64,000 nt of DNA. It comes from Giardia muris. Lineage: Eukaryota; Fornicata; Diplomonadida; Hexamitidae. The notes under the pieces were generated by a model. That model did no database searches and was not told the DNA's origin. It saw nothing but the letters and a program-made list of their open reading frames with translations. A program made the translations under genes and the position numbers. The stretch is from assembly GCA_006247105.1 (NCBI GenBank), contig CM016926.1, forward strand, positions 1,116,001 to 1,180,000, written 5' to 3'. Shown here one piece after another: positions 9,738 through 19,400 of this stretch (position 1 is its first letter; each line of letters begins with the position of its first letter).

Positions 9738-12168
9738 CGGGCGATATCCAGACCCTGCCTGGCTTCCAGGCCTCTTTTCGGCAGCCTGCGGGATCCCTTG
9801 CCCCTCCGTCCAATGTGCTCTTGAAGGTTTCACTCTAGATACGAATCAGGTTCCATTAGACCCAGCAGACCTCAATGCGTTTGAAGGGCTTCTCGACATT
9901 GGCCACGGGTTGTTTATGCTCGAGGCCTATGGCTTGCTCTTTGCAGCCGTCGTCAACGGATCTCTCAAGGAGCTTATGGACGCCACAATCGATCCGGAGC
10001 TACGTCGTCTCTTTAGAAAAGGGCAAGCAGGTTTCAAGAGTCGAGTACCAAGTCGGACGCTTTATGCGTTCTCTCGTGGGATCTCGGCGATCCTAACGGA
10101 GGCTCGTCTCAAACTTGCTGATTACTTCGAACCCTTGTTTGGACCTAACCCTAGTCGATCCCTCTTCTTGGAGGTTTGCATCCTCGCACGACATGGTATG
10201 CGACACATCCTTTCAATGCACCAGCTAGTCCAAAGTTTATATCAACAAGCGATGAAGAAGGAGGTGCTCATCAAGGGAGCACATCTCTATAACTTCCTTC
10301 TGAACTCCTTATCAACCGTCAGTGAGGAATATGACCTCTCCATCCTTCCCCTCATCCGGCCTGTCGCGACTGAGGTTGCCACGATGATCACTAGTTTCGT
10401 CTGCAATGGGTTCGTCAGTGACCCACATGACGAGTTCTTCGCTAAACCTATCTCACAGGCAGATGCATTGGTCCAAGGGGTTCTGGATAACACATTGAAT
10501 GAGTTCCAGCATACTTTTGATCGTGAGGCCTTTACAACCGTCTATGAGAAGATCTCGGCCCCCACCTACATATCCGCAATTGCCCCGGGCTGTCGTCTTC
10601 ATCGAGACCGATTCCCTACATACTTGACTGAGCATAACGCGAAGAACCTCGTTCTAATCGCACGGTGCGGTAGGATATCGGGACAGGTCGGAGAGGCTAG
10701 CAATCTTCTCCAGGAGCTGCATGACACAATTGCATTGACAACTACCACGAAGTTTAGTCAGGTATCGTTCGATCGTTGCGTATTTCGCCTCACATGCATG
10801 GCCAGTCGCTCGCTCTGGCTCTATCTTCTGCAGGAGGGTATTCTTGACCACCTCAGAATCCTTCTTGACGTCGCTTTCCTTCAGCAAGCGAGTCTTGCGT
10901 CATGTCTTTTTATGAATGCGCAAACCGCACTACAAGGCCAAGTGACGCCTCGGCTGATGAGTAGAGCCTTCAATACAGCTCTGGAACGCGCCTTGGGGGT
11001 ATGTTATGGGCATCAAATCGCAAAGCATCTTGAGTTCGCTAGCTTCTGTGAGAAGCGTGTTGGATCTCGCCATGTCCCTCTTCGGCATAAGCAATCTGTA
11101 GACCTTGACGCGCTCCGAGAAACCTTGGAATCCTTCCAATTCCATGATTTGTTCATCACTCATCAACAGCTACAACCAATCTCCGGCTTCCAGTTTCATT
11201 ACTGTGAAGATAACCCGGCCTATGAGGTCCGTCCGAATACCATAAGTATTAAGCCGTCGACGGCGGAGCATCTTACATACGATCCCCGTCACCTTGGTGT
11301 CGAGGCACAATACGAGGCCCTGTACAACCGTTCGATCCAACGGAGCTTTTATGAGCCAGAACGCACGGTATACACGACGGAGCAGGCGCCCCGGACCCTT
11401 GGGGTCGTCTACGTCCCCGTGGCGAATTCCATACTGCGGAACATAGTCTTTCAGTATCAGTGTAGTACGACCATCGAGGTATTTCTCGCGCCTCACTGCC
11501 TCCAGCAGCTGTCGACGATCATGCGCTTTCTCCTCGCGTTCAAGCACGCGGAATATGTCCTTAACGAGACATACCACACGTTCATGACAGTCCTTCCTTC
11601 CAGAAGGATCTGCACAGAGGCTTATGGTAACAAAAAGGACTATCTTGTCCTTCTCGTGGATAGACGAGGCCCCTCTGCATTAGGACGACAATTACAGCTC
11701 GCCAAGGCGGTCCCATCTCTATGTAGGAGTCTTGGAGACTTTCTAGAAAGGCTTGCACTACACATCGAGTTATGTTCTATCCGGCCACACCTGACAGAAT
11801 TCTACTCCCGGTTGATGGAGATTTCGCGTGCAAGTGTGCAAGAGCAAGTTGAATATTCCGCTATCCAGGGCTATGTTGAGGCCTCGAACCTCTTCAACTC
11901 TCTCATCGCACACACAATCAACAACTTGTTTCTACAGAACTGTGACGCATGCGTCCTACTTCGCTTCATCTTCGAGATGATTTGCGAGTTACATCGCTTG
12001 GTTGACGGTGGGATCCGCGATGGGACACTCAATACAAGGGTCTGCGCGCACATCTACGCGCCTTCGCGAGAAATGGACGAACTCTACCAACGGGTCGTCG
12101 CACTCGGGAAGGTAACACATAGGGCGTGTTCCGAATTCATCCGCGTCACTCGGATGGAAGGGATCTGA
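9712..12168 (+). CDS. gamma-tubulin complex component (GCP/Spc97-Spc98 family), 818 aa
   Basis: GCP proteins assemble with gamma-tubulin at microtubule-organising centres and nucleate microtubules; in Giardia these would be the basal bodies. Family features visible here are a GRIP1-like region ending in a DPHDEFF motif (residues ~237-243; the family pattern is DP..EFF), a segment LRILLDVAFLQQASLASCLF (~380-400) like the family's LK.YFLL..GDF region, a VEVFLAP...L..I.RFLLAFKHAEYVL-type stretch (~585-620) matching the GRIP2 lead helix, and a C-terminal helix with MICELHRLVD. Length fits GCP2/GCP3-size proteins; which of them is not certain. The ATG at 9712 overlaps the preceding gene by 26 bases; a second ATG lies at 9721. 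It converges on the next gene with 1 base between stops. Confidence 0.75.
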   Translation: MAKMTDPSDGRYPDPAWLPGLFSAACGIPCPSVQCALEGFTLDTNQVPLDPADLNAFEGLLDIGHGLFMLEAYGLLFAAVVNGSLKELMDATIDPELRRLFRKGQAGFKSRVPSRTLYAFSRGISAILTEARLKLADYFEPLFGPNPSRSLFLEVCILARHGMRHILSMHQLVQSLYQQAMKKEVLIKGAHLYNFLLNSLSTVSEEYDLSILPLIRPVATEVATMITSFVCNGFVSDPHDEFFAKPISQADALVQGVLDNTLNEFQHTFDREAFTTVYEKISAPTYISAIAPGCRLHRDRFPTYLTEHNAKNLVLIARCGRISGQVGEASNLLQELHDTIALTTTTKFSQVSFDRCVFRLTCMASRSLWLYLLQEGILDHLRILLDVAFLQQASLASCLFMNAQTALQGQVTPRLMSRAFNTALERALGVCYGHQIAKHLEFASFCEKRVGSRHVPLRHKQSVDLDALRETLESFQFHDLFITHQQLQPISGFQFHYCEDNPAYEVRPNTISIKPSTAEHLTYDPRHLGVEAQYEALYNRSIQRSFYEPERTVYTTEQAPRTLGVVYVPVANSILRNIVFQYQCSTTIEVFLAPHCLQQLSTIMRFLLAFKHAEYVLNETYHTFMTVLPSRRICTEAYGNKKDYLVLLVDRRGPSALGRQLQLAKAVPSLCRSLGDFLERLALHIELCSIRPHLTEFYSRLMEISRASVQEQVEYSAIQGYVEASNLFNSLIAHTINNLFLQNCDACVLLRFIFEMICELHRLVDGGIRDGTLNTRVCAHIYAPSREMDELYQRVVALGKVTHRACSEFIRVTRMEGI

Positions 12169-12169
12169 C

Positions 12170-13972
12170 CTAGTCCGTATGACCCTCGTAGCGCAGAAGC
12201 TCTAGGCGAAGCTGTGGGTCATTAGTTAGGGTTGAGGCATAGTTCCCGTTAGGAAGTTGCATAGTTCCTTCATGTTTTGCAAGTATCCGTGCAACCTCAT
12301 AGTTCCCGTTACTGACAGCAAACATCAACGCGGTATAGCCGGGGCCGTGTATAAACTCATCATTTGTTGATCGACGTGCTTCCTTCGTCAAGAGAAGCTT
12401 GATCGAATCGACAGCATTGGCCTGTGCGGCTTGCATCAATGCCGTTACTCCATCATCACGTGTGATGGCACCCTCTTCGACGACCAGTAACTTAACCAAG
12501 TCTGTAAAGTTGTTACGTGCTGCCACCATCAAGGCTGTTGTCCCCTTATAGCGATGCTGTGAATTTGTGGAAAAGCGTCCCTCGACTTTCAGAAGAGTAT
12601 GACAACACTCAATTCGATTGTGAGCAGTCGCATACATGAGAGCCGTACGGCCCTGGTTATCCCGCATGCGTCCCTCCTTTTCGATGAGTTGCCTCACACA
12701 TTCAAGATGGCCGGCCTCTGCTGCAAACATGAGAGCCGTCTTCCCTTCATTGTCCTGGAGTCCAGCAAGAAAGAGATGCTTCTTCACCCCCTCATCGGAT
12801 CCCTCGGCGGCAACCTTCATTAGGGTTGTTGGCCACCCCGTCCTAAGCTCTTCCAAGGCGTGCTGTAAGACGGTGTACTTGTACTCGACCTCCGTCAAGC
12901 GGTCAACGTTTGTAGGATCCGGTGCAGTTATACTACCACTCAGACCTAAAGAAGTACGCTCGGCGGTCATCTGTACCAAGCCACGAATGGCGGAGAGAAA
13001 CGCCTCCTTATCGAGCTCCGATAGAGACTCCGTAGTTAGCTGGAGGGATAGAGCTTTCAGTGCGGCTAAGGCGTCACTGGCCTCTATATCTGAGGCTTGG
13101 GCCTTCAGTGCTAGATACGCACCCAATGTCTTATCAAGTGCATTTCTAAGTGCGTCATAGGAGGGGAGATGTGCCGAGCATGCCGCCTCAATGGACATCA
13201 TAGGCTTACACAAGGTGCAGGTATTCTGATCCCTAGTGACTGCCGACCGTACAATCGTAGCACGGCATTCGACACAAGTGCCTATGGAGCAGTGCTTCCT
13301 AAGAATGGCCTGTTTGAGCTGGGTGATTTCATTCTGTAGGCTAATATAGCGCTCGTCCCTGGATTCGAGCTTCAGTTCTAACTCTGCAACCGATGCAGCT
13401 TGCTTACCACAACGTGCACACTTCTCCTGAAGGAGGTCGGCACGATGGATATTAAGAAGAGTAAGGCAGTCGGGGGCGGATTTCGCGGCACCTAAGCAGA
13501 AGTTAAACTCATCGAGAGAAAGGGAGAAGTGCATGGCAAAGATAGGAATGGCATAAGGAAGGTTTAGAAGGACTGCATGATGTAGTGCTGAAGAAGGGCG
13601 GTCTATGGCAGGGAGATACTCATTATCAGAGAAGGGGACGACTGCTTGCATGTATTCGAGGGATCGGAGCTCCAAGGTGATTTGAAGTGCTGTTTTCCCA
13701 TCTCTAGTTGGAACCTTTGCCTCGAGGCTTGCAAGCATATGGACGACGCGTATATGACTGGAACGAATGGCTCTGATGAGGGCGGTTTCTCCGGCGGCGT
13801 CAAGGAGTGTGGATTCTTCGGGAGCTAGAATCTCGACGGCATCGATGTCGCCATAAGAGGCGGCAAGATGAAGGGCAGTCAGTCCATCAACATCACGGCT
13901 ACGCTTGTGGATCGGGAGACCCTCGCGTAGTCGTGCATGGTTACGGGCTAATAGAGCAGCAAACCAATCCAT
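12170..13972 (-). CDS. ankyrin-repeat protein with central Cys-rich coiled coil, 600 aa
   Basis: Two ankyrin blocks (residues ~29-165 and ~370-590, repeats of the TALMFAAEAGHLECVRQL type) flank a central region with paired cysteines: C185/C188, C228/C233/C236 and C252/C255. A coiled coil (~195-225) lies between the first and second groups. The cysteine spacing suggests a zinc-binding module, but it does not match a RING pattern that I can name. Giardia carries a very large family of ankyrin-only proteins (annotated Protein 21.1) and this one belongs with that group while adding the Cys/coiled-coil insert. The start is the ATG at 13972, 10 bases after an AGTAAA hexamer that ends the upstream NMT gene. 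The function is probably protein-protein binding; the partner is unknown. Confidence 0.75.
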   Translation of the reverse strand: MDWFAALLARNHARLREGLPIHKRSRDVDGLTALHLAASYGDIDAVEILAPEESTLLDAAGETALIRAIRSSHIRVVHMLASLEAKVPTRDGKTALQITLELRSLEYMQAVVPFSDNEYLPAIDRPSSALHHAVLLNLPYAIPIFAMHFSLSLDEFNFCLGAAKSAPDCLTLLNIHRADLLQEKCARCGKQAASVAELELKLESRDERYISLQNEITQLKQAILRKHCSIGTCVECRATIVRSAVTRDQNTCTLCKPMMSIEAACSAHLPSYDALRNALDKTLGAYLALKAQASDIEASDALAALKALSLQLTTESLSELDKEAFLSAIRGLVQMTAERTSLGLSGSITAPDPTNVDRLTEVEYKYTVLQHALEELRTGWPTTLMKVAAEGSDEGVKKHLFLAGLQDNEGKTALMFAAEAGHLECVRQLIEKEGRMRDNQGRTALMYATAHNRIECCHTLLKVEGRFSTNSQHRYKGTTALMVAARNNFTDLVKLLVVEEGAITRDDGVTALMQAAQANAVDSIKLLLTKEARRSTNDEFIHGPGYTALMFAVSNGNYEVARILAKHEGTMQLPNGNYASTLTNDPQLRLELLRYEGHTD

Positions 13973-13976
13973 AGGT

Positions 13977-13982
13977 TTTACT
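13977..13982 (-). terminator. putative poly(A) signal AGTAAA
   Basis: On the minus strand AGTAAA lies 7 bases after the TGA stop (13990-13992) of the N-myristoyltransferase gene and just before the next ATG. Confidence 0.5.
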
Positions 13983-13989
13983 CTCTCCT

Positions 13990-15201
13990 TCAGATTAAGA
14001 CGACACCAATATCAGACAATTCGAGTTGTCCCCATTGAATATTGAAGAGGTGGTAGTTGAGGGTGCCATCACCACGTTCGAAGGTAAGAGGCCCCAAAAT
14101 CTCAGCGTTTCCGGCGACGTTTAAACAGGTACACACGTCAACGTTATGGTTCTTCATGTCATGAAGGGCGGCTAGAAAGAGGGTTTTGAGGTCAATGTCT
14201 GCCTCATCGGCCAGAGCATATTGGTAGATATAGCCCGTGCACATACGCGGATAAAGCTTCTTCACCTCCTTGCGAAGAACGGTCGTCTCGACGAGATAAT
14301 ATGCAAGGAAGGCAATGGGCTTATCCACGTAGGGTGTTTCGGGAGCACCCGTCATGACGAGAACGTGCATTACCCCAGGCTTATGCGTGAAGAGATGCTT
14401 AAAAAGGTCAGCTCCATACAATTGACGAAGTCGATACCTACTACTGTAGGTATTGTATAGCTCTTGTAGACGCTCCAGATCTTCCTTCATCCCAGCACGA
14501 ACTCGCGTTTGCAAGGTTGATAAGAGAGTAGGTAGCCTATATGCAAAACCATATTCACGCTCAGAAACCCGTTTTGGTCGACGTGCAAACTCGATACGAG
14601 CTAGCTTGATTGGGTCAATAAGACGGTGGAAATAAGTTGCCACTTGGACCGGTGGAGTCAATTTGACACCGGCCGTATAGACGGCCTGAAAGACTCCATT
14701 CTTATATGACCTGCGAGTAATCTCCTGGATAAGGACTGGAGCGAGCTTCGAGTTACGATACTCGCGATCTAAGCACAAGAATATTATACTTTGCATAGGC
14801 TTACAGAAGGTATTGGTGCCGCGGATCTCATAGTCCGAGACGACCCCTGAAATGTATCCTACTAGCTTCTTCTCTTTCCGGTCATCACGAATCCCTATGG
14901 AATACTCCCTAAGACAGCCCGGACTCGTTAACCACCACTTAAGGATGTCCTTCGAGTACGCGAACCTGAACATCGCCGTCTTATCCTCGACGTAGAAGGA
15001 GTACAGAAGCTTGTATAGTTCATCGAGCTCAGACTCATTTAAGGGATCAATGGTACACCAAGAGAGATGCTCCGGAAGCGGGAGTGGAACATCCGGATGC
15101 GCCGTGGGGTCTATTGCTTCCACCTCCCGGACCTCGGTCGTTGCAAGAGAACGCTGGACGACTGGTTGCGTGTTCCAAAAGGCATGTTCAGGAGCGGACA
15201 T
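13990..15201 (-). CDS. NMT: glycylpeptide N-tetradecanoyltransferase (N-myristoyltransferase), 403 aa
   Basis: This enzyme transfers myristate from myristoyl-CoA to the N-terminal glycine of cytosolic proteins. Clear family hallmarks are FWNTQPV at residues 8-14, YVEDKTAMFRFAYS (~70-83), the SIIFLCLD segment followed by KLAPVLIQEITRR (~138-164, acyl-CoA/oxyanion region), QAVYTAGV (~172-179) with YFHRLIDPIKL (~190-200), and a hydrophobic C-terminus ending GVVLI, where the family's terminal carboxylate acts as catalytic base. The protein lacks the long N-terminal ribosome-binding extension of animal NMTs and starts almost directly at the catalytic core. The ATG at 15201 is preceded by a T-rich/A-rich stretch. 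The 187-base gap to the divergent gene is one of the largest here and presumably holds both promoters. Confidence 0.93.
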   Translation of the reverse strand: MSAPEHAFWNTQPVVQRSLATTEVREVEAIDPTAHPDVPLPLPEHLSWCTIDPLNESELDELYKLLYSFYVEDKTAMFRFAYSKDILKWWLTSPGCLREYSIGIRDDRKEKKLVGYISGVVSDYEIRGTNTFCKPMQSIIFLCLDREYRNSKLAPVLIQEITRRSYKNGVFQAVYTAGVKLTPPVQVATYFHRLIDPIKLARIEFARRPKRVSEREYGFAYRLPTLLSTLQTRVRAGMKEDLERLQELYNTYSSRYRLRQLYGADLFKHLFTHKPGVMHVLVMTGAPETPYVDKPIAFLAYYLVETTVLRKEVKKLYPRMCTGYIYQYALADEADIDLKTLFLAALHDMKNHNVDVCTCLNVAGNAEILGPLTFERGDGTLNYHLFNIQWGQLELSDIGVVLI

Positions 15202-15388
15202 TTTTTCTTCTCAACTAATGATAAGGAAGAGGAAGCTTTTTTCATATCTGAGAGACCAGTATGCTGATACCGAGCGCAATGGCATCATACCCACCTCATC
15301 CCTGATCTTTCAGCTCCCCAGTACCCTCCTTTTCTCTATCCCTTGTTGTACTCATTATTAGGAGAGAGGAAAGAAGAAAATTCTACTG

Positions 15389-16492
15389 ATGGAGACCATA
15401 GATCTCTCCGACCTTAGCCAGTACCGTGTCGTTCAACGTCCGGAGGTTGACTATGTCACTCAACTTCTTGACGCGCTTCGCCGAGATGCTCATTGTCAAG
15501 CCTCTCATCGTGAACTTGATGCATACCTTTCCAAGCACCGCGTCAATGCCGCCTTTAGCGAGTGTATCCTCTACTTGATCGAGAACATGCCTGACGACCC
15601 GTATGCGGGGCTCGTGTATCACCTAAGTAAGATCAGGGCGACTCGGTCACACCCTTTGTGTGTCACTTCAGCTAAGCCTTCACATTGTGCCGTCCATATA
15701 GACAACAAGCCCCTGAAGGATCAGCTCGTTCATCTTCTCAAGACTCACCCACATCTTTCGGCTTTGGCCCCACAAGTTCAAGCGAACCTTCTTAACGACT
15801 TCATCTTTAAGGAGTACCCGGTTGGGTCTACGATCTGCGAGGTTGATACTCCGACGGAGGGACTCGTCTTCATCCTTTCTGGCCGGGTTTATGCGCGTTA
15901 CCGTGACGGAAGAACCGCAGTCCTACAAACCGGTCAATTCTTCGGAGAACAATGCTGTCTCGCAACTCCCGGGGCCCTGAACTTTACAGCGACCGTGTAT
16001 GATCCGATCGTTGATAAGGATGATACGAGATGCATCGAAACTCGTGGGGCTCAACCCGTTTGTGCCGCCATCCTTCCTCGAAGCGCATACATCAAACGTG
16101 CCTTTTCACAACAACGTACTATGCTCTCCGGGGATTGCGTCATCGATTATCTTCGAGCACGTTATCCATCATTATCTAATGATGAGCTTTCCTTTGTCTC
16201 ATCTCTTGGAGAGCTTCGAGTCTTCCCTAAAGATACGGCGCTCGTGAAGCAGGGTCAGATGATGGGGGAACTACTCGTCGTTATCGACGGATGGGGAGAG
16301 GGATTTACTGCTGGTGCCATATTTGGAGAAGGGTCTGTCTTCTTTGGACGGGCAGAGCCTCAAACGGTTATTTGTGGGACCGCGACCCAATGCATGGCGA
16401 TCTCCTCTGCGGAGTTAAGGCTTCGCCCTGTTCTCTTCCAAGCCCTCTGTAAAAAAAGGTATGTTTGTCTCAGTTCAAACACATGCACTTGA
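15389..16492 (+). CDS. tandem cyclic-nucleotide-binding-fold protein with RIIa/Dpy-30-like N-terminus, 367 aa
   Basis: Residues ~51-82 (ending LIENMPDDPYAGLVYHLSKI) look like the dimerisation/docking fold of RIIa or Dpy-30 type. Two cNMP-binding beta-rolls follow, at ~118-245 (with GLVFILSGRVYARYRDG and GQFFGEQ) and ~250-355 (with GAIFGEGSVFFG). The layout resembles a PKA regulatory subunit. However, neither phosphate-binding cassette has the Arg expected after FGE (family pattern FGE....PRAATV), so canonical cAMP binding is doubtful, and I see no R-R-x-S/T inhibitor site. It may be a structural, ciliary or AKAP-type partner rather than a cAMP sensor. Its last 32 bases overlap the next gene in another frame. 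Confidence 0.65.
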   Translation: METIDLSDLSQYRVVQRPEVDYVTQLLDALRRDAHCQASHRELDAYLSKHRVNAAFSECILYLIENMPDDPYAGLVYHLSKIRATRSHPLCVTSAKPSHCAVHIDNKPLKDQLVHLLKTHPHLSALAPQVQANLLNDFIFKEYPVGSTICEVDTPTEGLVFILSGRVYARYRDGRTAVLQTGQFFGEQCCLATPGALNFTATVYDPIVDKDDTRCIETRGAQPVCAAILPRSAYIKRAFSQQRTMLSGDCVIDYLRARYPSLSNDELSFVSSLGELRVFPKDTALVKQGQMMGELLVVIDGWGEGFTAGAIFGEGSVFFGRAEPQTVICGTATQCMAISSAELRLRPVLFQALCKKRYVCLSSNTCT

Positions 16493-19400
16493 GGACGTCA
16501 AGGGGGCAGATCCCACCTCCCAATACACCTGTGCCTTCTACTTTCGAGAAGGGATATATCTAGACAGTGCTCCAACGGTCTTATTTCGACCGGAACTTGA
16601 ACAATTTATTCCAACCACTGGGTCCTTTGGGCTTCATCACCCGACTCCGGTGGAGGCCCTGGCCTGTGGGTATAATGAACGGTGTTATATCATCCTCGTG
16701 GCCATTCAACCTCCGAAGAAAGGAAAGCGACCCGCCGATGATGTCTCTTTCCCGGAGTTAGTTTGTCTTCCCCTTTATGGGTACGTCGAGGTGGACTTCC
16801 GGGACGTACTAACCTCTCCCGAGACGACCAGAGTCGAGAGAGATGATGCAAATGAGGCGGTGTACGCACTTAACAACGTTTCGGCAGACGTCACCTTTTC
16901 CGCCGCAAATATCTCCGCTAAGCTTTCCTTCTCAATAGAAATTACTCTTCCGGCAGCTGAGAAGCATAAGTTATACCCCATTCGCTCCTCCATTACGGGG
17001 ATCATATTTGCTGGTGACTTTTCAAACGTCCGGCATGTCAATCCAGCCACTCTTCCGGGATATGGTTGGAGGCTATCCATCTATCTCCCTGGAGTCACTG
17101 AGTCCCCCTTGATCGTCTTCCGGAATGGCTATCTTGAATATACTGAGAACTCGTCTGCTGCTGATGGTAGTCCCAGACAAAGGCCTATACCCACAACAGC
17201 TGCGGAACTTGCAGCAATGGTTCATACGGGCCACTACATCATCCGCTTCCCCGAAAGACTCCTGGCATATGACGCAAAGTCTATTGAAAGGGGTTTGCAG
17301 ACCGTCGATAAGCTCAGTGGGGTGGGCGAGAAGGGTGCTAAGAGCACTTTGGATATACCAGGAACTCTCAACACGATCCTCGCCACCCTTACTGATACTC
17401 ATCATATTGGTGCCTCTCTTATTGTAGATAAAAAGGCCCCTGCAGGAAAGAAGCCTGATACCGCGGCAAGTGACACATCTGCCACGTATGGAGGTCCCAC
17501 CTTCCAAACCTCGCTTACAGCCCTAGTCGACCTCCTTCAAATGGGCTATACGAATGCCTTGCAAAAGTATTATCAGGAGCTTGCAGAGAAGCAGGAAGAA
17601 GAGATCATGGATCCTACTAAGACCCCCAGTGGGAAGGCACCTCCGAAAGGAAAGTCACAACACCCGAGTCTAGACCCGAAGAACCAGGTCAAGCAGGTAT
17701 CCTTCACCACTGAGGCAGCAACGGACTTTCTGAAGCTTCCTCTGTTCATCGAGACGAGGAGCAATGGGAATCAGATCGTCTTCGTATCCGACTCCCAGGC
17801 AGTATATATTCGCAACTCGGCACTCTCCGGGATGGACTCGGCGATCCGAGCTGTTTTGGAGCTGGACATGCTCACCGAAAATACTCCAATGAACCATTTG
17901 ATTCAAGACCCACGGTATGCAACGCCGAAGTCCGAACAGATGTATGTCATGACGGTTGAGGACTTCACGAGCGAGATATTCGTGGACCTCCGTCCACACC
18001 TTGTCGATTTCAATGGCTGTAACCGGGCGGGAGGTTTTCACCTCGATCTTAGTAGTCAACCATTCCAATACACTGAAGAGGCACTCTCTTTGATGAGCAC
18101 GCAGATAACGACTGCGGAGGCAGACATAAAGGGGTTAGGGAATGGGCCTCTAAATAAGACCGATGCCACTCTTTATCAGACCAAGTTGGCATATAACTTT
18201 GGGATCATGTTGCACCCAATCGTCACGAACGTTGCGACCGTTGAAGGGGTTCTTGATCTCACAGCCTTACCCCTCAGACATTCAGAAGAGAATATCCTGG
18301 AGTCGATTCGTTCGAAGATCATCCCAATCCTTCCGTTACTCATTCAAATCGAGAACGGGCGTAATGTCATTGGGGGAACATATGCCATTACGACCTCGAC
18401 CTTTATTCAGCGGCTTTTGGGGGATAATGTCCTCCCTCCTGCGAAGGAAGATTGCTCCGATGAGACCTTACTCCTTTGGGAGTTCTCCCAGACCATCAAG
18501 CATCTTTTTCTTAAGAGTTCTCCAGGGAGTATTAATTCAGAACTAGTCGAGGTAGTTGAGAAGTACCGTTCAGACTATAAGAAGATTTGCAACACGTTGC
18601 CATCACCGACAATACTCCATGCCCAACTCTCATTGGCAATGAAGGATGGCTATCAAGCGGCAAGAGAACAACAGAAACCACCTGACGAGCTCTTGGAGTT
18701 TGGAGATGCTCTTCTTCTTAGTAAGACTAAAAGCGAGGCACGTAGAGCGGTGAAGCTATTTGGTGCCGCACTCGTTAGAGAACGAGCCCAACTCTTTCAA
18801 GGCGAGTGCACCTTAACCCTTGAAAGAGCAGTTGAAGGCTTGCTTCGTTCCTTTGTCTTTCTTCGGAATTCGGCTGGTATTACTCGTTCCTTATTACGAG
18901 TCTTTTCCATTGTACACCTTCGTTCTCCTGATAAACCTGTCGGGCAGATCCTACTCTCCAGAACGGTCTTGTTAGCGTGCAGCGAACTTATGGCTGCGAA
19001 CGAGGACGATTACATCCTCCTTTCTTTCCTTTACTCAGCAAAGGAACTATTCACTTTTGACTTTAATGACTGCATTCAAGGACAAGCGACGGATTCAGAT
19101 GAATGTTCCCATTCAATACCGGACTCACGAATGCTTCTGGAACGCATTCTTCTCAAGGTCATCTGCCTTCAGCTCTATCGAAGTCTTAACATGCTTGCCG
19201 AGCATAGTGAGCTTCAGACCCTACTGATCATGAAGATCCGTGAGGCTTGTACCCCCGACTCTCCGATTTGTCTTCTCAATCTTCCAAAGGATGCACATGA
19301 TCCTACATCCCGTTCCTATGCTAGTGATGACTATATAATGGCCTCGCTCCGCCTATCTCTCTGCGAGTACTTGATCATGCATGGGTCTCTTGTTACTCCC

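Noticed and set aside
16459..16475. GTATGT...CAG as a very short intron
   Set aside because: The 15-base span is too short and lacks the branch-point/acceptor motif of Giardia introns; overlap of two genes explains it better. The splice option remains listed as a check.
19027..19038. TCCTTTACTCAG, 11 of 12 bases of the Giardia ncRNA 3'-processing motif
   Set aside because: It lies in-frame inside the CFAP70-like coding region with one mismatch, and there is no structured RNA upstream that I can see.
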